Below are positions 14,043 through 22,409 of a DNA stretch of 37,609 nt, piece by piece. This DNA comes from Phycisphaerae bacterium (GTDB lineage: Bacteria; Planctomycetota; Phycisphaerae; UBA1845; JAFGLZ01). The position numbers were made by a program, and so were the translations under genes. Location of the stretch: the NCBI GenBank assembly GCA_016927755.1, contig JAFGLZ010000145.1, forward strand, positions 1 to 37,609, read 5' to 3'. Position 1 is the first letter of the stretch; each line of letters begins with the position of its first letter. The notes under the pieces were generated by a model, which was not told where the DNA came from, ran no database searches, and saw only the letters and a program-made list of their open reading frames with translations.

Positions 14043-15647
14043 TCAACGGGCGAATTCGACGGCCCGGACCTCACGGAGGAGGGTGACCTTGACCTCACCG
14101 GGGTAGGTCATCTCCTCCTCGATCTTCTTGGCGATGTCGCGGGCGATCTTGATGGCAGACTTGTCGTCCACCCTATCGGCGTCGACGATGACCCGCACTT
14201 CTCGTCCGGCCTGGATGGCGAAGGCCTGCTTGACGCCCGGGAACTGATGGGCCAGCTCCTCCAATTGCTCAAGCCGTCTGACATATCGCTCGAGAGATTC
14301 GCGACGACTTCCCGGACGGGACGCGCTGATCGCGTCGGCGGCACCGACGAGTGGGGTGTATGGGCTGATGGCCGGGATGTCCCCATGGTGGCCGGCGATG
14401 GCATTGAGGACCTCGGGCTTCTCCTTGAACTTCTTGCAGATGTCGCATCCGATTTGTGGGTGAGCGCCTTCGACTTCGTGGTCAACGGCCTTGCCGATGT
14501 CGTGAAGCAGGCCGCACCGGCGGGCGAGGGCGCCATCGAGGCCTAACTCATCGGCCATGACCTGTGAGAGGAAGGCCACCTCGATGCTGTGGCGCAAGAC
14601 GTTCTGACCATAGCTTGTTCGGTACGTCAGCCGCCCCAGGAGGTCGAGTTGCGAGCGATTCAGGCCGAGGACGTTGGCTTCCATGGCGGCCTTTTTGCCG
14701 ACCTCAAGGATCTCCTTTTCGACTCGTTTTCGGATGTCCTCGACGACTTCCTCGATCCGTGCCGGATGGATCCTGCCGTCCTGGATGAGGTTCTCCATGG
14801 CTCGCCGGGCGACCTCGCGGCGGACTGGGTCGAACGCGCTGACGACCACGACTCCGGGGGTATCGTCGACGATGACGTCCACGCCGGTGGCCTTTTCGAA
14901 CGCTCTGATGTTGCGTCCCTCTCGGCCGATGACGCGTCCCTTCATGTCGTCGGAGGGGATGTCGATCGTGCTGACGGTGCTGTCGCAGGTGTGGTCCGCA
15001 GCATAGCGCTGGATGGCGGTGATGGTGATGTCGCGGGCCCTCGCCTCGGCGGACTCCTGGGCCTCGGTGATGGTCTTGTCGATCAGCTCGGCGGCCTCGT
15101 GCTCGACCTCGTCGCTGATGCGTCTGAGCAGCAGGTCCTTGGCTTCCTGGACGCTCATGCCTGAGATCCTGAGGAGGTTGGCGCGTTGCTGCTCGAGGGT
15201 CTCGGCGAGTTGTTTCTCCTTGGCGCCGAGCTGCGTCTCTCGCTCAGCCATCTGGCGTTCGGCGTTCTCGATGGACCGCTCCTTGGTGTTGAGGGTGTCG
15301 AGTTTCCTCTCGAGGACGTCCTCGCGTTTGTCGAGACGGCGTTCGGCCTCCTTGCTCTCGTTTCGGGTTTGGGCTGTCTCCTTCTCGAACTGCTCTTTCC
15401 GCTTGATGAACTCGGCCTTGGCATCGACCTCGGCCTTCTGGACGATTCGTTCCGCCTCTTTATTGGCCTCTGAGAGGATTCGCTCCGATTCGCGGCGTAT
15501 TGCCGAGCGGCGCTGTCGTCCGATCAGCTCGAGGACGACATACGTCCCGACGACGCCCGCGATCAATCCGATGATCCCGCCGAAGAAGAGGATGGTGCTC
15601 GGCGCGAAGTCGGAGGCCGCCAACAGGCTTAGCGGTCCCATGGTCAT
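14043..15647 (-). CDS. rny: Ribonuclease Y
   Basis: 534 residues, typical. Domains in order: N-terminal membrane anchor (about 17-42, STILFFGGIIGLIAGVVGTY), a long charged coiled coil (about 45-200, Glu/Lys/Arg-rich), a KH RNA-binding domain (KGRVIGREGRNIRAFE, near 240) and an HD domain (LLHDIGKAVDHE, near 381, with H-D ligands, then AIAGHHGDI). RNase Y is the membrane-tethered endonuclease that starts mRNA decay in organisms without RNase E. The first ATG (15647) has GGGAG five bases upstream; a second ATG two codons later is less well placed. A long leader with a small RNA unit lies upstream, and ymdB downstream. Confidence 0.96.
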   Translation of the reverse strand: MTMGPLSLLAASDFAPSTILFFGGIIGLIAGVVGTYVVLELIGRQRRSAIRRESERILSEANKEAERIVQKAEVDAKAEFIKRKEQFEKETAQTRNESKEAERRLDKREDVLERKLDTLNTKERSIENAERQMAERETQLGAKEKQLAETLEQQRANLLRISGMSVQEAKDLLLRRISDEVEHEAAELIDKTITEAQESAEARARDITITAIQRYAADHTCDSTVSTIDIPSDDMKGRVIGREGRNIRAFEKATGVDVIVDDTPGVVVVSAFDPVRREVARRAMENLIQDGRIHPARIEEVVEDIRKRVEKEILEVGKKAAMEANVLGLNRSQLDLLGRLTYRTSYGQNVLRHSIEVAFLSQVMADELGLDGALARRCGLLHDIGKAVDHEVEGAHPQIGCDICKKFKEKPEVLNAIAGHHGDIPAISPYTPLVGAADAISASRPGSRRESLERYVRRLEQLEELAHQFPGVKQAFAIQAGREVRVIVDADRVDDKSAIKIARDIAKKIEEEMTYPGEVKVTLLREVRAVEFAR

Positions 15648-15706
15648 TGTGTCTCCCTAGCGATCTATAGGTCATTGAACCGTGTCCACAAGGGCGGCAT
15701 CCAAGG

Positions 15707-15733
15707 CACCCCGGACGGAATATGGCCGGGGTG
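15707..15733 (-). promoter_or_regulatory. Stem-loop in the rny 5' leader
   Basis: CACCCCGG (15707-15714) and CCGGGGTG (15726-15733) form a perfect 8-bp GC-rich stem with an 11-base loop, 60-86 bases before the rny start. No T-run follows on either strand, so it is unlikely to terminate. In other bacteria rny-type genes can be autoregulated through leader structure; that it does so here is inference. Confidence 0.5.
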
Positions 15734-16107
15734 TTCGAGACGCCACCCGATACGGTACGCTCGCTGATGAAAGGAGATCCACGCGTCGCGCTGGAGGGTC
15801 GCACCACCGATGAACAACAGACTCGGCCGACTGGGAGAGACCACACAACCGCCTTATGCACCGGCAAGACGTTCTTGCAGTCGTAGGCTCCGTTACGCAA
15901 TGACAGGCATGGCGCTTGACGCATCCAGCGTCAGGCGCGGCAAGCCGTCCCGTTGGCGCTCAGGTCTCGGGTTACACGCCAGACATCGCCTCGATACAAT
16001 CGCAAAGACAGATAGGCGGCGCGAGACCCCATCTTTACACACGCACGTCGGTTCGGTGGCAACCGCGCCCCGCATCGGCACCCGCCGGCATCGGTGGTGG
16101 ACTTAGG

Positions 16108-16145
16108 AAAAAACGCTTCACATCCCACATGTCGGATACGAAGCG
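16108..16145 (-). terminator. Intrinsic terminator of the small RNA
   Basis: The minus-strand RNA folds CGCUUCGUAUCC with GGAUGUGAAGCG (12 bp including two G-U pairs), loop GACAUGUG, then UUUUUU. On the + strand the two wobbles become A-C mismatches and no T-run follows, so the element is one-directional. Confidence 0.85.
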
Positions 16146-16266
16146 ACAACCAGGCGAATCTCCTCTCTTCTAGGGCCATCAGAAGGCCGGTGGATGATCG
16201 ACCGATCCGGTAACCTCCTGGCTGGCCGAAAGTTTTGTACCGTAGCCCAGGCCCCAAGGCCCGAAC
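16108..16266 (-). ncRNA. Candidate structured small RNA upstream of rny
   Basis: The minus-strand transcript is bounded by a near-consensus promoter (16298-16271) and an intrinsic terminator (16145-16108), giving an RNA of about 160 nt with no open frame of note. A long-range helix CAGCCAGG/CCUGGUUG (16224-16217 with 16154-16147, one G-U) closes an inner domain. Inside it, AGG-CCGG pairs with CCGG-CCU, and GGCC-N7-GGCC can form. I compared it by eye with SRP RNA, tmRNA and 6S RNA and found no convincing signature. It may be a free small RNA or a leader that limits readthrough into rny 450 bases on. Confidence 0.65.
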
Positions 16267-16270
16267 CCTT

Positions 16271-16298
16271 AGTATAGACCTTCCTGGAAGCTGGTCAA
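16271..16298 (-). promoter_or_regulatory. Sigma-70 promoter of the small RNA
   Basis: -35 TTGACC (16298-16293), a 16-base spacer and -10 TATACT (16276-16271) on the minus strand. The start is expected near 16264-16266. This is among the best promoter matches in the window. Confidence 0.75.
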
Positions 16299-16514
16299 GG
16301 CCTAAGGCGGTCCAGGGCGCGAACATCTCCCCGACGGCGCCCTAACATCGCTCGTGAATCCCCGATTCCGGTATGATACGATCGCGTTTTGAGGGGGCGC
16401 CCGGGGCATCCAACAAGAGCGTGCCCACGGGAGTGGGGTCTACGATGTTCGGTGTCGTGCGAAGGCGCCAGGGCCCGGGCATTGTGCGGTCTTTCGCAGC
16501 GAGGAGCACAGCGC

Positions 16515-18992
16515 ATGAAGCACTCCCCATCGGCGAGACGAATCCTCATGGTTGCCGCGGTTGTCGTGGGGGTCGCGGAGGTGGCGGTTGCCGAGACGTC
16601 CGGGAGGTCGGATTCCTCGGAGCGGGTGACGTGCGAACTCATCGCCGACGTGTCTTCGATCGTCCCGGGTCAGCCGTTCCACTTGGGCGTCCACTTCAAG
16701 ATCGATCCGCACTGGCACATTTACTGGAAGTACAGCGGCGAGACGGGTCAGCCGACGCGGGTGGCGTGGGAGGCGCCCAAGGGATTCGAGATCGGGCCTC
16801 TCGTATATCCGGGACCGCGGAAGTTCGTGGATGCCGCGGACATCATCTCGTTCGGCTACGAGGACGAGGTTCTGCTCTGGGCGAAGGTGACTCCGCCGAA
16901 GGACGTTCGAGAAGGGCAGAAGGTTATCTTCGAGGCGAAGGCGAGCTGGCTGGCCTGCAAGACACTGTGCGTGATCGGCGAGCGTTCTGTCCGACTCGAA
17001 CTGCCCGTTGCCGCGTCGGGCAAGCAGCCGGCGCGCGCCAATGAGGCCCTGTTCCGAGGGGCTCAGGCGGGCGTGGCGGTTCCGGCGGACAAGGCGAAGC
17101 ACGTTCGGGTCGACGCGAGGGTGAGTCCTCAACGGATCAGTCCGGGTGATCGATTCGAGATCCGACTCGGGCTGTCGGTCGAACGAGGCTGGCACATCCA
17201 GTCGAACAAGCCGCTGGACGACAGCTTCATCGCCACGGACCTGTTTCTGGCGCCTCCGGAGACGATCGAGCTGGAGCGCCCGGCGTTTCCGCCGGGGAAG
17301 GTGCGAGCGTTCTCCGGGATGAAGGTCAGCGAGTACGGCGGGGAGGTCTTGGTTCGAGTGCCTGGGAGGACGACGGGGGATCTCAAGCCGGGCAAGCTTC
17401 TGATCGACGGAGTTCTGGTATTCCAGGCGTGTAACGAGAGCGGGACGTGTCTGCCGCCTCAATACGTCGCAGTCAAGGTGCCGATCGAGGGGATCGCGAA
17501 GGGGGCTTCGACGGATAGTGCCGCTTCGAGCCCCGTGGCGGGCGAAAGGATATCGAGCGGCACGGCGTCGCCTGCAGGCGGGGGGGTCTCCATCGCGAGC
17601 GGGAAGGACTCCGTTGACGCTCATCGCGTGAGCGCAGCGTCGGAGACTTCGCAGCGTCCGGTCGGATCGAGCAGGGGGCTTGCGGCGCTGCTGGCGCTGG
17701 CGTTCTTGGGGGGGATGCTGCTCAACGTGATGCCTTGCGTGCTGCCCGTGGTTAGCATCAAGATCGTGAGCTTCGTCCAGCAGGCGGGGGAGGAGCCGAG
17801 GCGGATCTTCCTGCTGGGATTGTCGTTCGCGTCGGGCATGCTGCTGTTCTTCTTGTGTCTGGGCCTTCTGGCCATGACGGTTCGGATCGAGCCGGGGTGG
17901 GTTTTGCAGCGTCCATTGGGGGTGGTGCTGCTGACGTCGATCATCTTCGCCTTCGGGCTGAGCCTTTTCGGTGTGTTCGATGTGCGGCTTCCTGGCGGGG
18001 CTGCCTCGCGGCTGAGCCAGGCCGGGAGCAGCGAGGGGCCTGGCGGCGCGGTGGCCAAGGGCTTCCTCGTGACGATCCTTGGTACGAGCTGCACGGCTCC
18101 TTTCCTGAGCTACGCGTGGGTGGGCGCGATGGGGTCGAGTCCTCCCGTTCGGGTGCTGATCTTCCTGACGATGGGGCTGGGCATGTCGCTACCGTATGTG
18201 ATTTTGTCGGCCAAGCCGGGGTGGCTTCGTTTTCTTCCGCGGCCGGGGCCTTGGATGGAGGGGTTTAAGCAGCTCATGGGCTTCCTGCTGATTGGCACCG
18301 CGATCTGGTTGCTGTGGGTGCTGGCGGGGCACGTCGGAGCGGAAGGAGTCATTCTGACGCTGGTCTTCTTGACGGTCCTTTCGCTGGGGCTGTGGATGAT
18401 CGGTCGGGTTCCTCCGACGGCGAGCACCGGTCGGTACCTGGCGGTGCACGCTTCGTCGCTGGTGATCGTGCTCGCGTCGGGCTGGTTCCTCCACGGGAAG
18501 CTTCGTCACCTGACGGGGGACCCGAAGGAGATCGTGATCGCTCTGGATTCCGGGCGCAGCGCCGGCGTGGCGGAGTTTGACTTTGCGGAGTCGATTCCGT
18601 GGCAGCCCTATCGGCCCGGGCTCGCCGAGGAGCTTGCCGGGGCGGGTCGCATCGCGTACGTCGACTACACCGCGCGGTGGTGCCCAACGTGTCAATCGAA
18701 CAAGCGTCTGGTGCTGGACACGGAGGAAGTCCGATCGGCAATGCAGCGGCTCAAGGTCGTGCCGATCGAGGCGGACTTCACGCGAGGCAGCGAGACGATC
18801 AAGAAGGACTTGAATCGGTTCAGCCGTCCGAGCGTGCCGCTGAACCTGGTTTACGGGCCGGCGTCTCCGAACGATCCGATCGTGTTGCCGGAGATCCTCA
18901 CGAAGGGTCGGGTCCTGGAGGCACTCGAGGAGGCGGCGCGAGCGACTTCCGAGAAGGGGATGACCTCAGCCAAGGCGTCTGGTCCCGCGTGA
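16515..18992 (+). CDS. dsbD: Thiol:disulfide interchange protein DsbD/ScsB-like
   Basis: 825 residues. Order: signal peptide (ILMVAAVVVGVAEVAVAE); a periplasmic region of two beta-sandwich-like domains, the first with CKTLC (C148, C152) and the second with CNESGTC (C306, C312); a membrane core from about 389 with Cys408 in NVMPCVLPV and Cys526 in GTSCTAPF, the redox pair of the CcdA-type core; and a C-terminal thioredoxin domain with WCPTC (C723, C726). It moves electrons from cytoplasmic thioredoxin to periplasmic thiol partners. The two N-terminal domains make it closer to ScsB-type or planctomycete DsbD than to the E. coli form. ATG 16515 follows GAGGAG by eight bases; the longer frame from 16389 lacks a signal at its start. 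Monocistronic. Confidence 0.92.
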   Translation: MKHSPSARRILMVAAVVVGVAEVAVAETSGRSDSSERVTCELIADVSSIVPGQPFHLGVHFKIDPHWHIYWKYSGETGQPTRVAWEAPKGFEIGPLVYPGPRKFVDAADIISFGYEDEVLLWAKVTPPKDVREGQKVIFEAKASWLACKTLCVIGERSVRLELPVAASGKQPARANEALFRGAQAGVAVPADKAKHVRVDARVSPQRISPGDRFEIRLGLSVERGWHIQSNKPLDDSFIATDLFLAPPETIELERPAFPPGKVRAFSGMKVSEYGGEVLVRVPGRTTGDLKPGKLLIDGVLVFQACNESGTCLPPQYVAVKVPIEGIAKGASTDSAASSPVAGERISSGTASPAGGGVSIASGKDSVDAHRVSAASETSQRPVGSSRGLAALLALAFLGGMLLNVMPCVLPVVSIKIVSFVQQAGEEPRRIFLLGLSFASGMLLFFLCLGLLAMTVRIEPGWVLQRPLGVVLLTSIIFAFGLSLFGVFDVRLPGGAASRLSQAGSSEGPGGAVAKGFLVTILGTSCTAPFLSYAWVGAMGSSPPVRVLIFLTMGLGMSLPYVILSAKPGWLRFLPRPGPWMEGFKQLMGFLLIGTAIWLLWVLAGHVGAEGVILTLVFLTVLSLGLWMIGRVPPTASTGRYLAVHASSLVIVLASGWFLHGKLRHLTGDPKEIVIALDSGRSAGVAEFDFAESIPWQPYRPGLAEELAGAGRIAYVDYTARWCPTCQSNKRLVLDTEEVRSAMQRLKVVPIEADFTRGSETIKKDLNRFSRPSVPLNLVYGPASPNDPIVLPEILTKGRVLEALEEAARATSEKGMTSAKASGPA

Positions 18993-19126
18993 GCCACGAG
19001 CGCGTCCGGGGGGGCGTGTCGGAGACTCCACTCAAGGCATAGAGGTGGAATCCGCGCGGCCACGGCTACCGAGAGCGCACATCACACGGCGGGGACGAAT
19101 CCGCTCAGGTCGATTGTTCCTAGTTG

Positions 19127-19534
19127 TCAGCTTTCGACAGGCGCGCCCAGGACGGCCTTGACGCGATCCATGAAGGCTTCGGCCGTAAAGGGCTTGGGTA
19201 GAAAGTCGTCGGCTCCGGCCTGGCAAATGTCCCTGCCGGGCCCGTCCTGAGTGAGACCCGTGCAGACAATGACCTTGACTCGCGGCTTGATTCGTTTGAG
19301 CGAGTCGAAGAGGTCGACGCCTCTGGCGTCCGGGAGAATTGCGTCCAAGACGATGAGCTCTACCTCGGGATGCTCGCGCAGGGTCGTGACGGCGTCCTCG
19401 GCGCTTGCGGCCGTGAGGCAGGGAAAACCACAGCGCTGGACGATGCGCTTCTGAACGTCGAGCACGAAAGATTCATCATCCACTAATAGGATTGGTGGCC
19501 ATTCCGGCTTGTCCGACGAAGAGGAGGAAGACAT
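19127..19534 (-). CDS. Single-domain response regulator (receiver only)
   Basis: About 135 residues, a lone receiver domain. Acidic pair in ILLVDDES, phospho-acceptor Asp in IVLDAILPDARG, switch Thr in VIVCTGLT and Lys in LPKPFTAEA. There is no output domain, so it probably acts by protein binding, like CheY or Spo0F. A Ser-rich lead (SSSSSSDKPEW) precedes the domain. I prefer ATG 19534 (GGGGG eight bases upstream) over a GTG at 19561. No histidine kinase is adjacent. Confidence 0.88.
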   Translation of the reverse strand: MSSSSSSDKPEWPPILLVDDESFVLDVQKRIVQRCGFPCLTAASAEDAVTTLREHPEVELIVLDAILPDARGVDLFDSLKRIKPRVKVIVCTGLTQDGPGRDICQAGADDFLPKPFTAEAFMDRVKAVLGAPVES

Positions 19535-19611
19535 GGCGCCGGCCCCCGCAATCGAACCCACCCTCGGCCATTAGTTTGGGTTCTAGTTTAGAGACGTGCT
19601 AGGCCTCTCCA

Positions 19612-19640
19612 ATAATACCACCAATTTGCCGAAATGCAAA
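19612..19640 (-). promoter_or_regulatory. Probable promoter of the receiver gene
   Basis: On the minus strand, -35 TTTGCA (19640-19635), a 17-base spacer and -10 TATTAT (19617-19612). The predicted start near 19605 leaves a leader of about 70 bases. Confidence 0.45.
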
Positions 19641-19646
19641 AGGCAT

Positions 19647-19683
19647 CCCGATGTATCTTCCAGTTTCCCAAACTGTTATCGGG
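19647..19683 (-). terminator. Nested inverted repeat downstream of trpB
   Basis: CCCGAT/ATCGGG outer arms (19647-19652, 19678-19683) enclose CAGTTT/AAACTG inner arms (19661-19666, 19670-19675) with unequal internal loops. On the minus strand TTTT follows shortly after (ATGCCTTTTGC). It is a plausible weak terminator for trpB, 120 bases past its stop; the receiver promoter begins just beyond it. Confidence 0.4.
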
Positions 19684-19805
19684 AAGTCAGTGCGATCGGG
19701 CCGTGCGTTGGGTTGGGGGGGAGCTTTTAGCTGAGAAAGGGGGTCTGAAATCGGCTATCGGGGGGATGAGATACGGGTCGGGCTTGATTTGGGGCCGGTG
19801 TGGTG

Positions 19806-21029
19806 CTACGCGTCCATGCCGGCGTGCGAGCGTCCGAGCAGTCGAGCGACCTCGACACAGTCCTTGTCGCCTCGTCCCGAGAGGCAGATGATGATGACGG
19901 CGTCCTTGGAGAGCCTGGGGGCGACTTTGCATGCCTCGGCGACTGCGTGGGCCGATTCGAGGGCTGGGATAATGCCCTCCAATTGACAGAGCTTCTGGAA
20001 GGCGTCGAGTGCCTCGTCGTCGGTGACGGCGGCGTATTGGGCACGCCCCGTGTCCCTCCAGTATGAGTGTTCAGGTCCGACACCGGGATAGTCGAGGCCC
20101 GCCGAGACGGAGTGGACTTGACTGGTCTGTCCGTCGTCATCCTGCAGGACGTAGGTTTGCATACCGTGGATAATACCGGGTCTTCCGGCCATGAGGGTGG
20201 CGGCGTGTCGCTCGGGTTTGAGATCCTCTCCGCCTGCCTCGACTCCGATCATGCGTACTTGACGATCGTCCACAAAGGGGGCGAACATCCCCGCGGCATT
20301 GCTGCCTCCGCCGACGCAGGCCATGACGACATCGGGGAGACGTCCCTCTCTCTGGATGATCTGTTGCCGCGTCTCCCGGCCGATGACTGATTGGAAGTCT
20401 CGAACGATCATGGGGAAGGGGTGGCCGCCCATGACGCTTCCGATGATGTAGTGGGTGTGATCGACGGTGGCCATCCAGTCTCTGAACGCGTCGTTGATAG
20501 CATCCTTCAGCGTCTTCTGCCCGGTGTCGACGGAGCAGACCTCCGCTCCGAGCAACTCCATTCTGAAGACGTTCAATCGTTGTCTTCGGATGTCCTCGGC
20601 GCCCATGTAGACGGTGCATTCGAGTCCGAGGACGGCAGCGGCGGTGGCGGTTGCGACGCCGTGCTGTCCGGCGCCGGTCTCTGCGATGACGCGTCGCTTG
20701 CCCATGCGAACGGCCAGCAGGCCCTGGCCGAGGGTGTTGTTGATCTTGTGGGCGCCGGTGTGGTTTAGGTCCTCGCGTTTGAGATAGATCTTGGCTCCCG
20801 CGAGTGACTCGGTGAGTCGTCTGGCGAAGTAGAGGGGGCTGGGGCGTCCGGCGTAGTGGGTGAGGTATTCGCTGAGTTCGGTCCAGAAGGTGGGATCGTT
20901 TCGGGCGCGATCATACTCGGCCTCGAGCTGGTGTATGGCCCCCATGAGGGTCTCGGGGACGTACTGACCGCCGTAGGGCCCAAAACGGCCGTGGGTATCC
21001 GGCACCGGCATGACGGGTGGGGCATCCAT
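19806..21029 (-). CDS. trpB: Tryptophan synthase beta chain
   Basis: 407 residues, the normal length for the TrpB1 type. The PLP lysine is K95 in HTGAHKINN, preceded by the catalytic loop KREDLNHTG (Glu, Asp); the phosphate-binding loop is CVGGGSNA; and the C-terminal Ser of LSGRGDKD contacts the cofactor nitrogen region. It joins indole with L-serine to give tryptophan and normally works with TrpA. No trpA or other trp gene is within the window, so it stands alone here. The N-terminus (GRFGPYGGQYVPETLM) is complete. ATG 21029 has GGGA eight bases upstream. Confidence 0.97.
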   Translation of the reverse strand: MDAPPVMPVPDTHGRFGPYGGQYVPETLMGAIHQLEAEYDRARNDPTFWTELSEYLTHYAGRPSPLYFARRLTESLAGAKIYLKREDLNHTGAHKINNTLGQGLLAVRMGKRRVIAETGAGQHGVATATAAAVLGLECTVYMGAEDIRRQRLNVFRMELLGAEVCSVDTGQKTLKDAINDAFRDWMATVDHTHYIIGSVMGGHPFPMIVRDFQSVIGRETRQQIIQREGRLPDVVMACVGGGSNAAGMFAPFVDDRQVRMIGVEAGGEDLKPERHAATLMAGRPGIIHGMQTYVLQDDDGQTSQVHSVSAGLDYPGVGPEHSYWRDTGRAQYAAVTDDEALDAFQKLCQLEGIIPALESAHAVAEACKVAPRLSKDAVIIICLSGRGDKDCVEVARLLGRSHAGMDA

Positions 21030-21076
21030 TGTGTGTATCCCGGAAATCGTCCAGTCGTACTTTCAACTCGTCGGAC

Positions 21077-21105
21077 ATTCTATGGGATCGGCCGGTTTGT
21101 TGCCA
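21077..21105 (-). promoter_or_regulatory. Possible trpB promoter
   Basis: On the minus strand, -35 TGGCAA (21105-21100), a 17-base spacer and -10 TAGAAT (21082-21077). The start would lie near 21070, about 40 bases before ATG. The -35 match is weak. Confidence 0.4.
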
Positions 21106-21557
21106 GAAAGGCGGGGGGATGGTGCTGGCTTGGCTGGCGAGGGGCGGGATCGTCTGATCCTTGGCCGACTGCAAGGCATTGAGGCAAAAGGCCTTGAGAG
21201 ACGGGGTGGCGTTGCGATTGGGGCGGGGACGATAATACCCTATCTTTCCAGAGGGGTGTTCTGCAGAACTTATCCAGTTTAAAGATTTCTCACAAGGGCT
21301 GCCGATACAGGTCCTACCTAGGGCAACTAAACTACCTAACTTAACACTTTTTAACGAAGGCATGTGTACTTTGGGACAACAGCTCCGATCGAGGCGGTAC
21401 AAGACGCTCATTGGGTGCTGCTCGGGCTCAGGCCGGCGGGGATGGTCCGGCATCGTTGTGGATTCAGGGCATGCCGAAAACGGTCAGCGGACGGAGTCCG
21501 CTTCTGACCGTGCCGGAAGGGCATCCGGATCGGCATGGCAAGCAGAAGGGCCACGTG
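21106..21557. other. Gap between divergent trpB and the B12-fold gene, with a 12-bp palindrome
   Basis: About 450 bases, locally more AT-rich than neighbours around 21270-21370. It includes a perfect 12-bp palindrome GTTCTGCAGAAC (21258-21269), which could be a site for a dimeric regulator. It is not the Gram-positive LexA box, whose arms are the other way round (GAAC-N4-GTTC). Several -10-like hexamers occur (GATAAT at about 21229, TATTAT on the minus strand) without good -35 partners. No gene is visible. Confidence 0.5.
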
Positions 21558-22295
21558 ATGCATTTCGAAGACATGCTGGACCGCTATCTCGAACCATTGC
21601 TGAGAGGGAGTCGCTTCGAGTGTCGTGAACTGATCACCAAGGTGCTTCGTTTGGGAGTGGACCCGAAGGTCATCTATCACCGAATCCTGTGGCCGGCGAT
21701 GGAGCGTGTTGATCTGCTGTTCCGGGAGGACCGGATCGGGACGGCGATCGAACACATGGCGACACGGATCAACCGGTCACTGGCGGACCAGGTTCAGAGC
21801 CGTCTGCCAAGGTCCGGGACGAACGGGAAGCGCGTCCTGATCATGTGCGCGGACAACGAGCCGGAGGAGCTCGGCGCTCAGATGACGGCGGACCTGTTCG
21901 AGTCGGACGGATGGGAAGTGTATTTCGTGGGGGGCGGAATTCCTCACGACGAGATCCTCTCGATGGCCGGCCAGATCCGTCCGGACCTGCTGCTGATCTT
22001 CGGCACTCAGCCGAGCGGCGTGCCGGGGACGAGATCGCTGATCGAAACGATCCGCGAGATGGGCGTGAACCCGACGATGAACACGATGGTTTCGGGCGGC
22101 GTCTTCAACCGAGCAGACGGTCTCTGGGAGGAGATCAACTGCGATTTGTTTGCCCCCACAGCCAAGGATGCCTTGGCTCTTGCGAATTCGGCAGTGCCAC
22201 GGAAGGCAGAGGTGAGAATCCCTGGAGCGCCGAAGAAGAAGCGTCGCCGCCGCCGTCGTCCGCCCCTGCTGGAGCAGGCGGCGGGCTTGGCGTAG
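21558..22295 (+). CDS. B12-binding-fold protein lacking the cobalt-ligand histidine
   Basis: 245 residues. Residues about 5-85 are an all-helical cap like the B12-binding 2 domain, and about 91-205 a Rossmann-like B12-binding domain. The usual D-x-H-x-x-G is E101-P-E103-E-L-G106 here, so the histidine that ligates cobalt in methionine-synthase-like proteins is Glu103. Other parts of the fold (SGGVFNR, DLFAPTAKDAL) are kept. A very basic tail (KKKRRRRRRPP) ends the protein, which could bind nucleic acid. It could bind cobalamin without His, or another tetrapyrrole, or nothing. ATG 21558 has AGAAGGG seven bases upstream; the longer frame (21411) is not supported. Confidence 0.85.
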   Translation: MHFEDMLDRYLEPLLRGSRFECRELITKVLRLGVDPKVIYHRILWPAMERVDLLFREDRIGTAIEHMATRINRSLADQVQSRLPRSGTNGKRVLIMCADNEPEELGAQMTADLFESDGWEVYFVGGGIPHDEILSMAGQIRPDLLLIFGTQPSGVPGTRSLIETIREMGVNPTMNTMVSGGVFNRADGLWEEINCDLFAPTAKDALALANSAVPRKAEVRIPGAPKKKRRRRRRPPLLEQAAGLA

Positions 22296-22409
22296 GCCGG
22301 ACATGGAGTCCAGCCGTCCGGTCGATGCGACGCATGGAACTGGATGGGGCGTGGCGCCCGGAGGGTGCCACGCCCCATGCCTCGTTCCACGCGGATCACG
22401 AGATCGGTC

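Larger units (their letters stand above)
15648..16514. other. Long non-coding gap between divergent rny and dsbD
   Basis: About 870 bases without a convincing protein gene; the frames present lack ribosome sites and family resemblance. It contains the rny leader hairpin (15707-15733), an uncharacterised stretch 15734-16107, a small RNA unit (16108-16298, minus strand) and the dsbD upstream region with a possible -10 (TATGAT, 16372-16377) lacking a clear -35. Confidence 0.7.

Noticed and set aside
16108..16266. 6S, SRP or tmRNA identity for the small RNA
   Set aside because: The SRP core motif, the long 6S end-to-end stem and tmRNA features were not seen; a covariance search would decide.
15810..16326. 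Protein genes on either strand in the rny/dsbD gap
   Set aside because: Frames lack ribosome sites and family resemblance and run across the small RNA terminator.
16372..16377. TATGAT as the dsbD promoter
   Set aside because: No acceptable -35 at 16-18 bases; too weak to list as a promoter by itself.
21258..21269. LexA/SOS box
   Set aside because: Arms are in the opposite order from GAAC-N4-GTTC; no SOS gene is adjacent.
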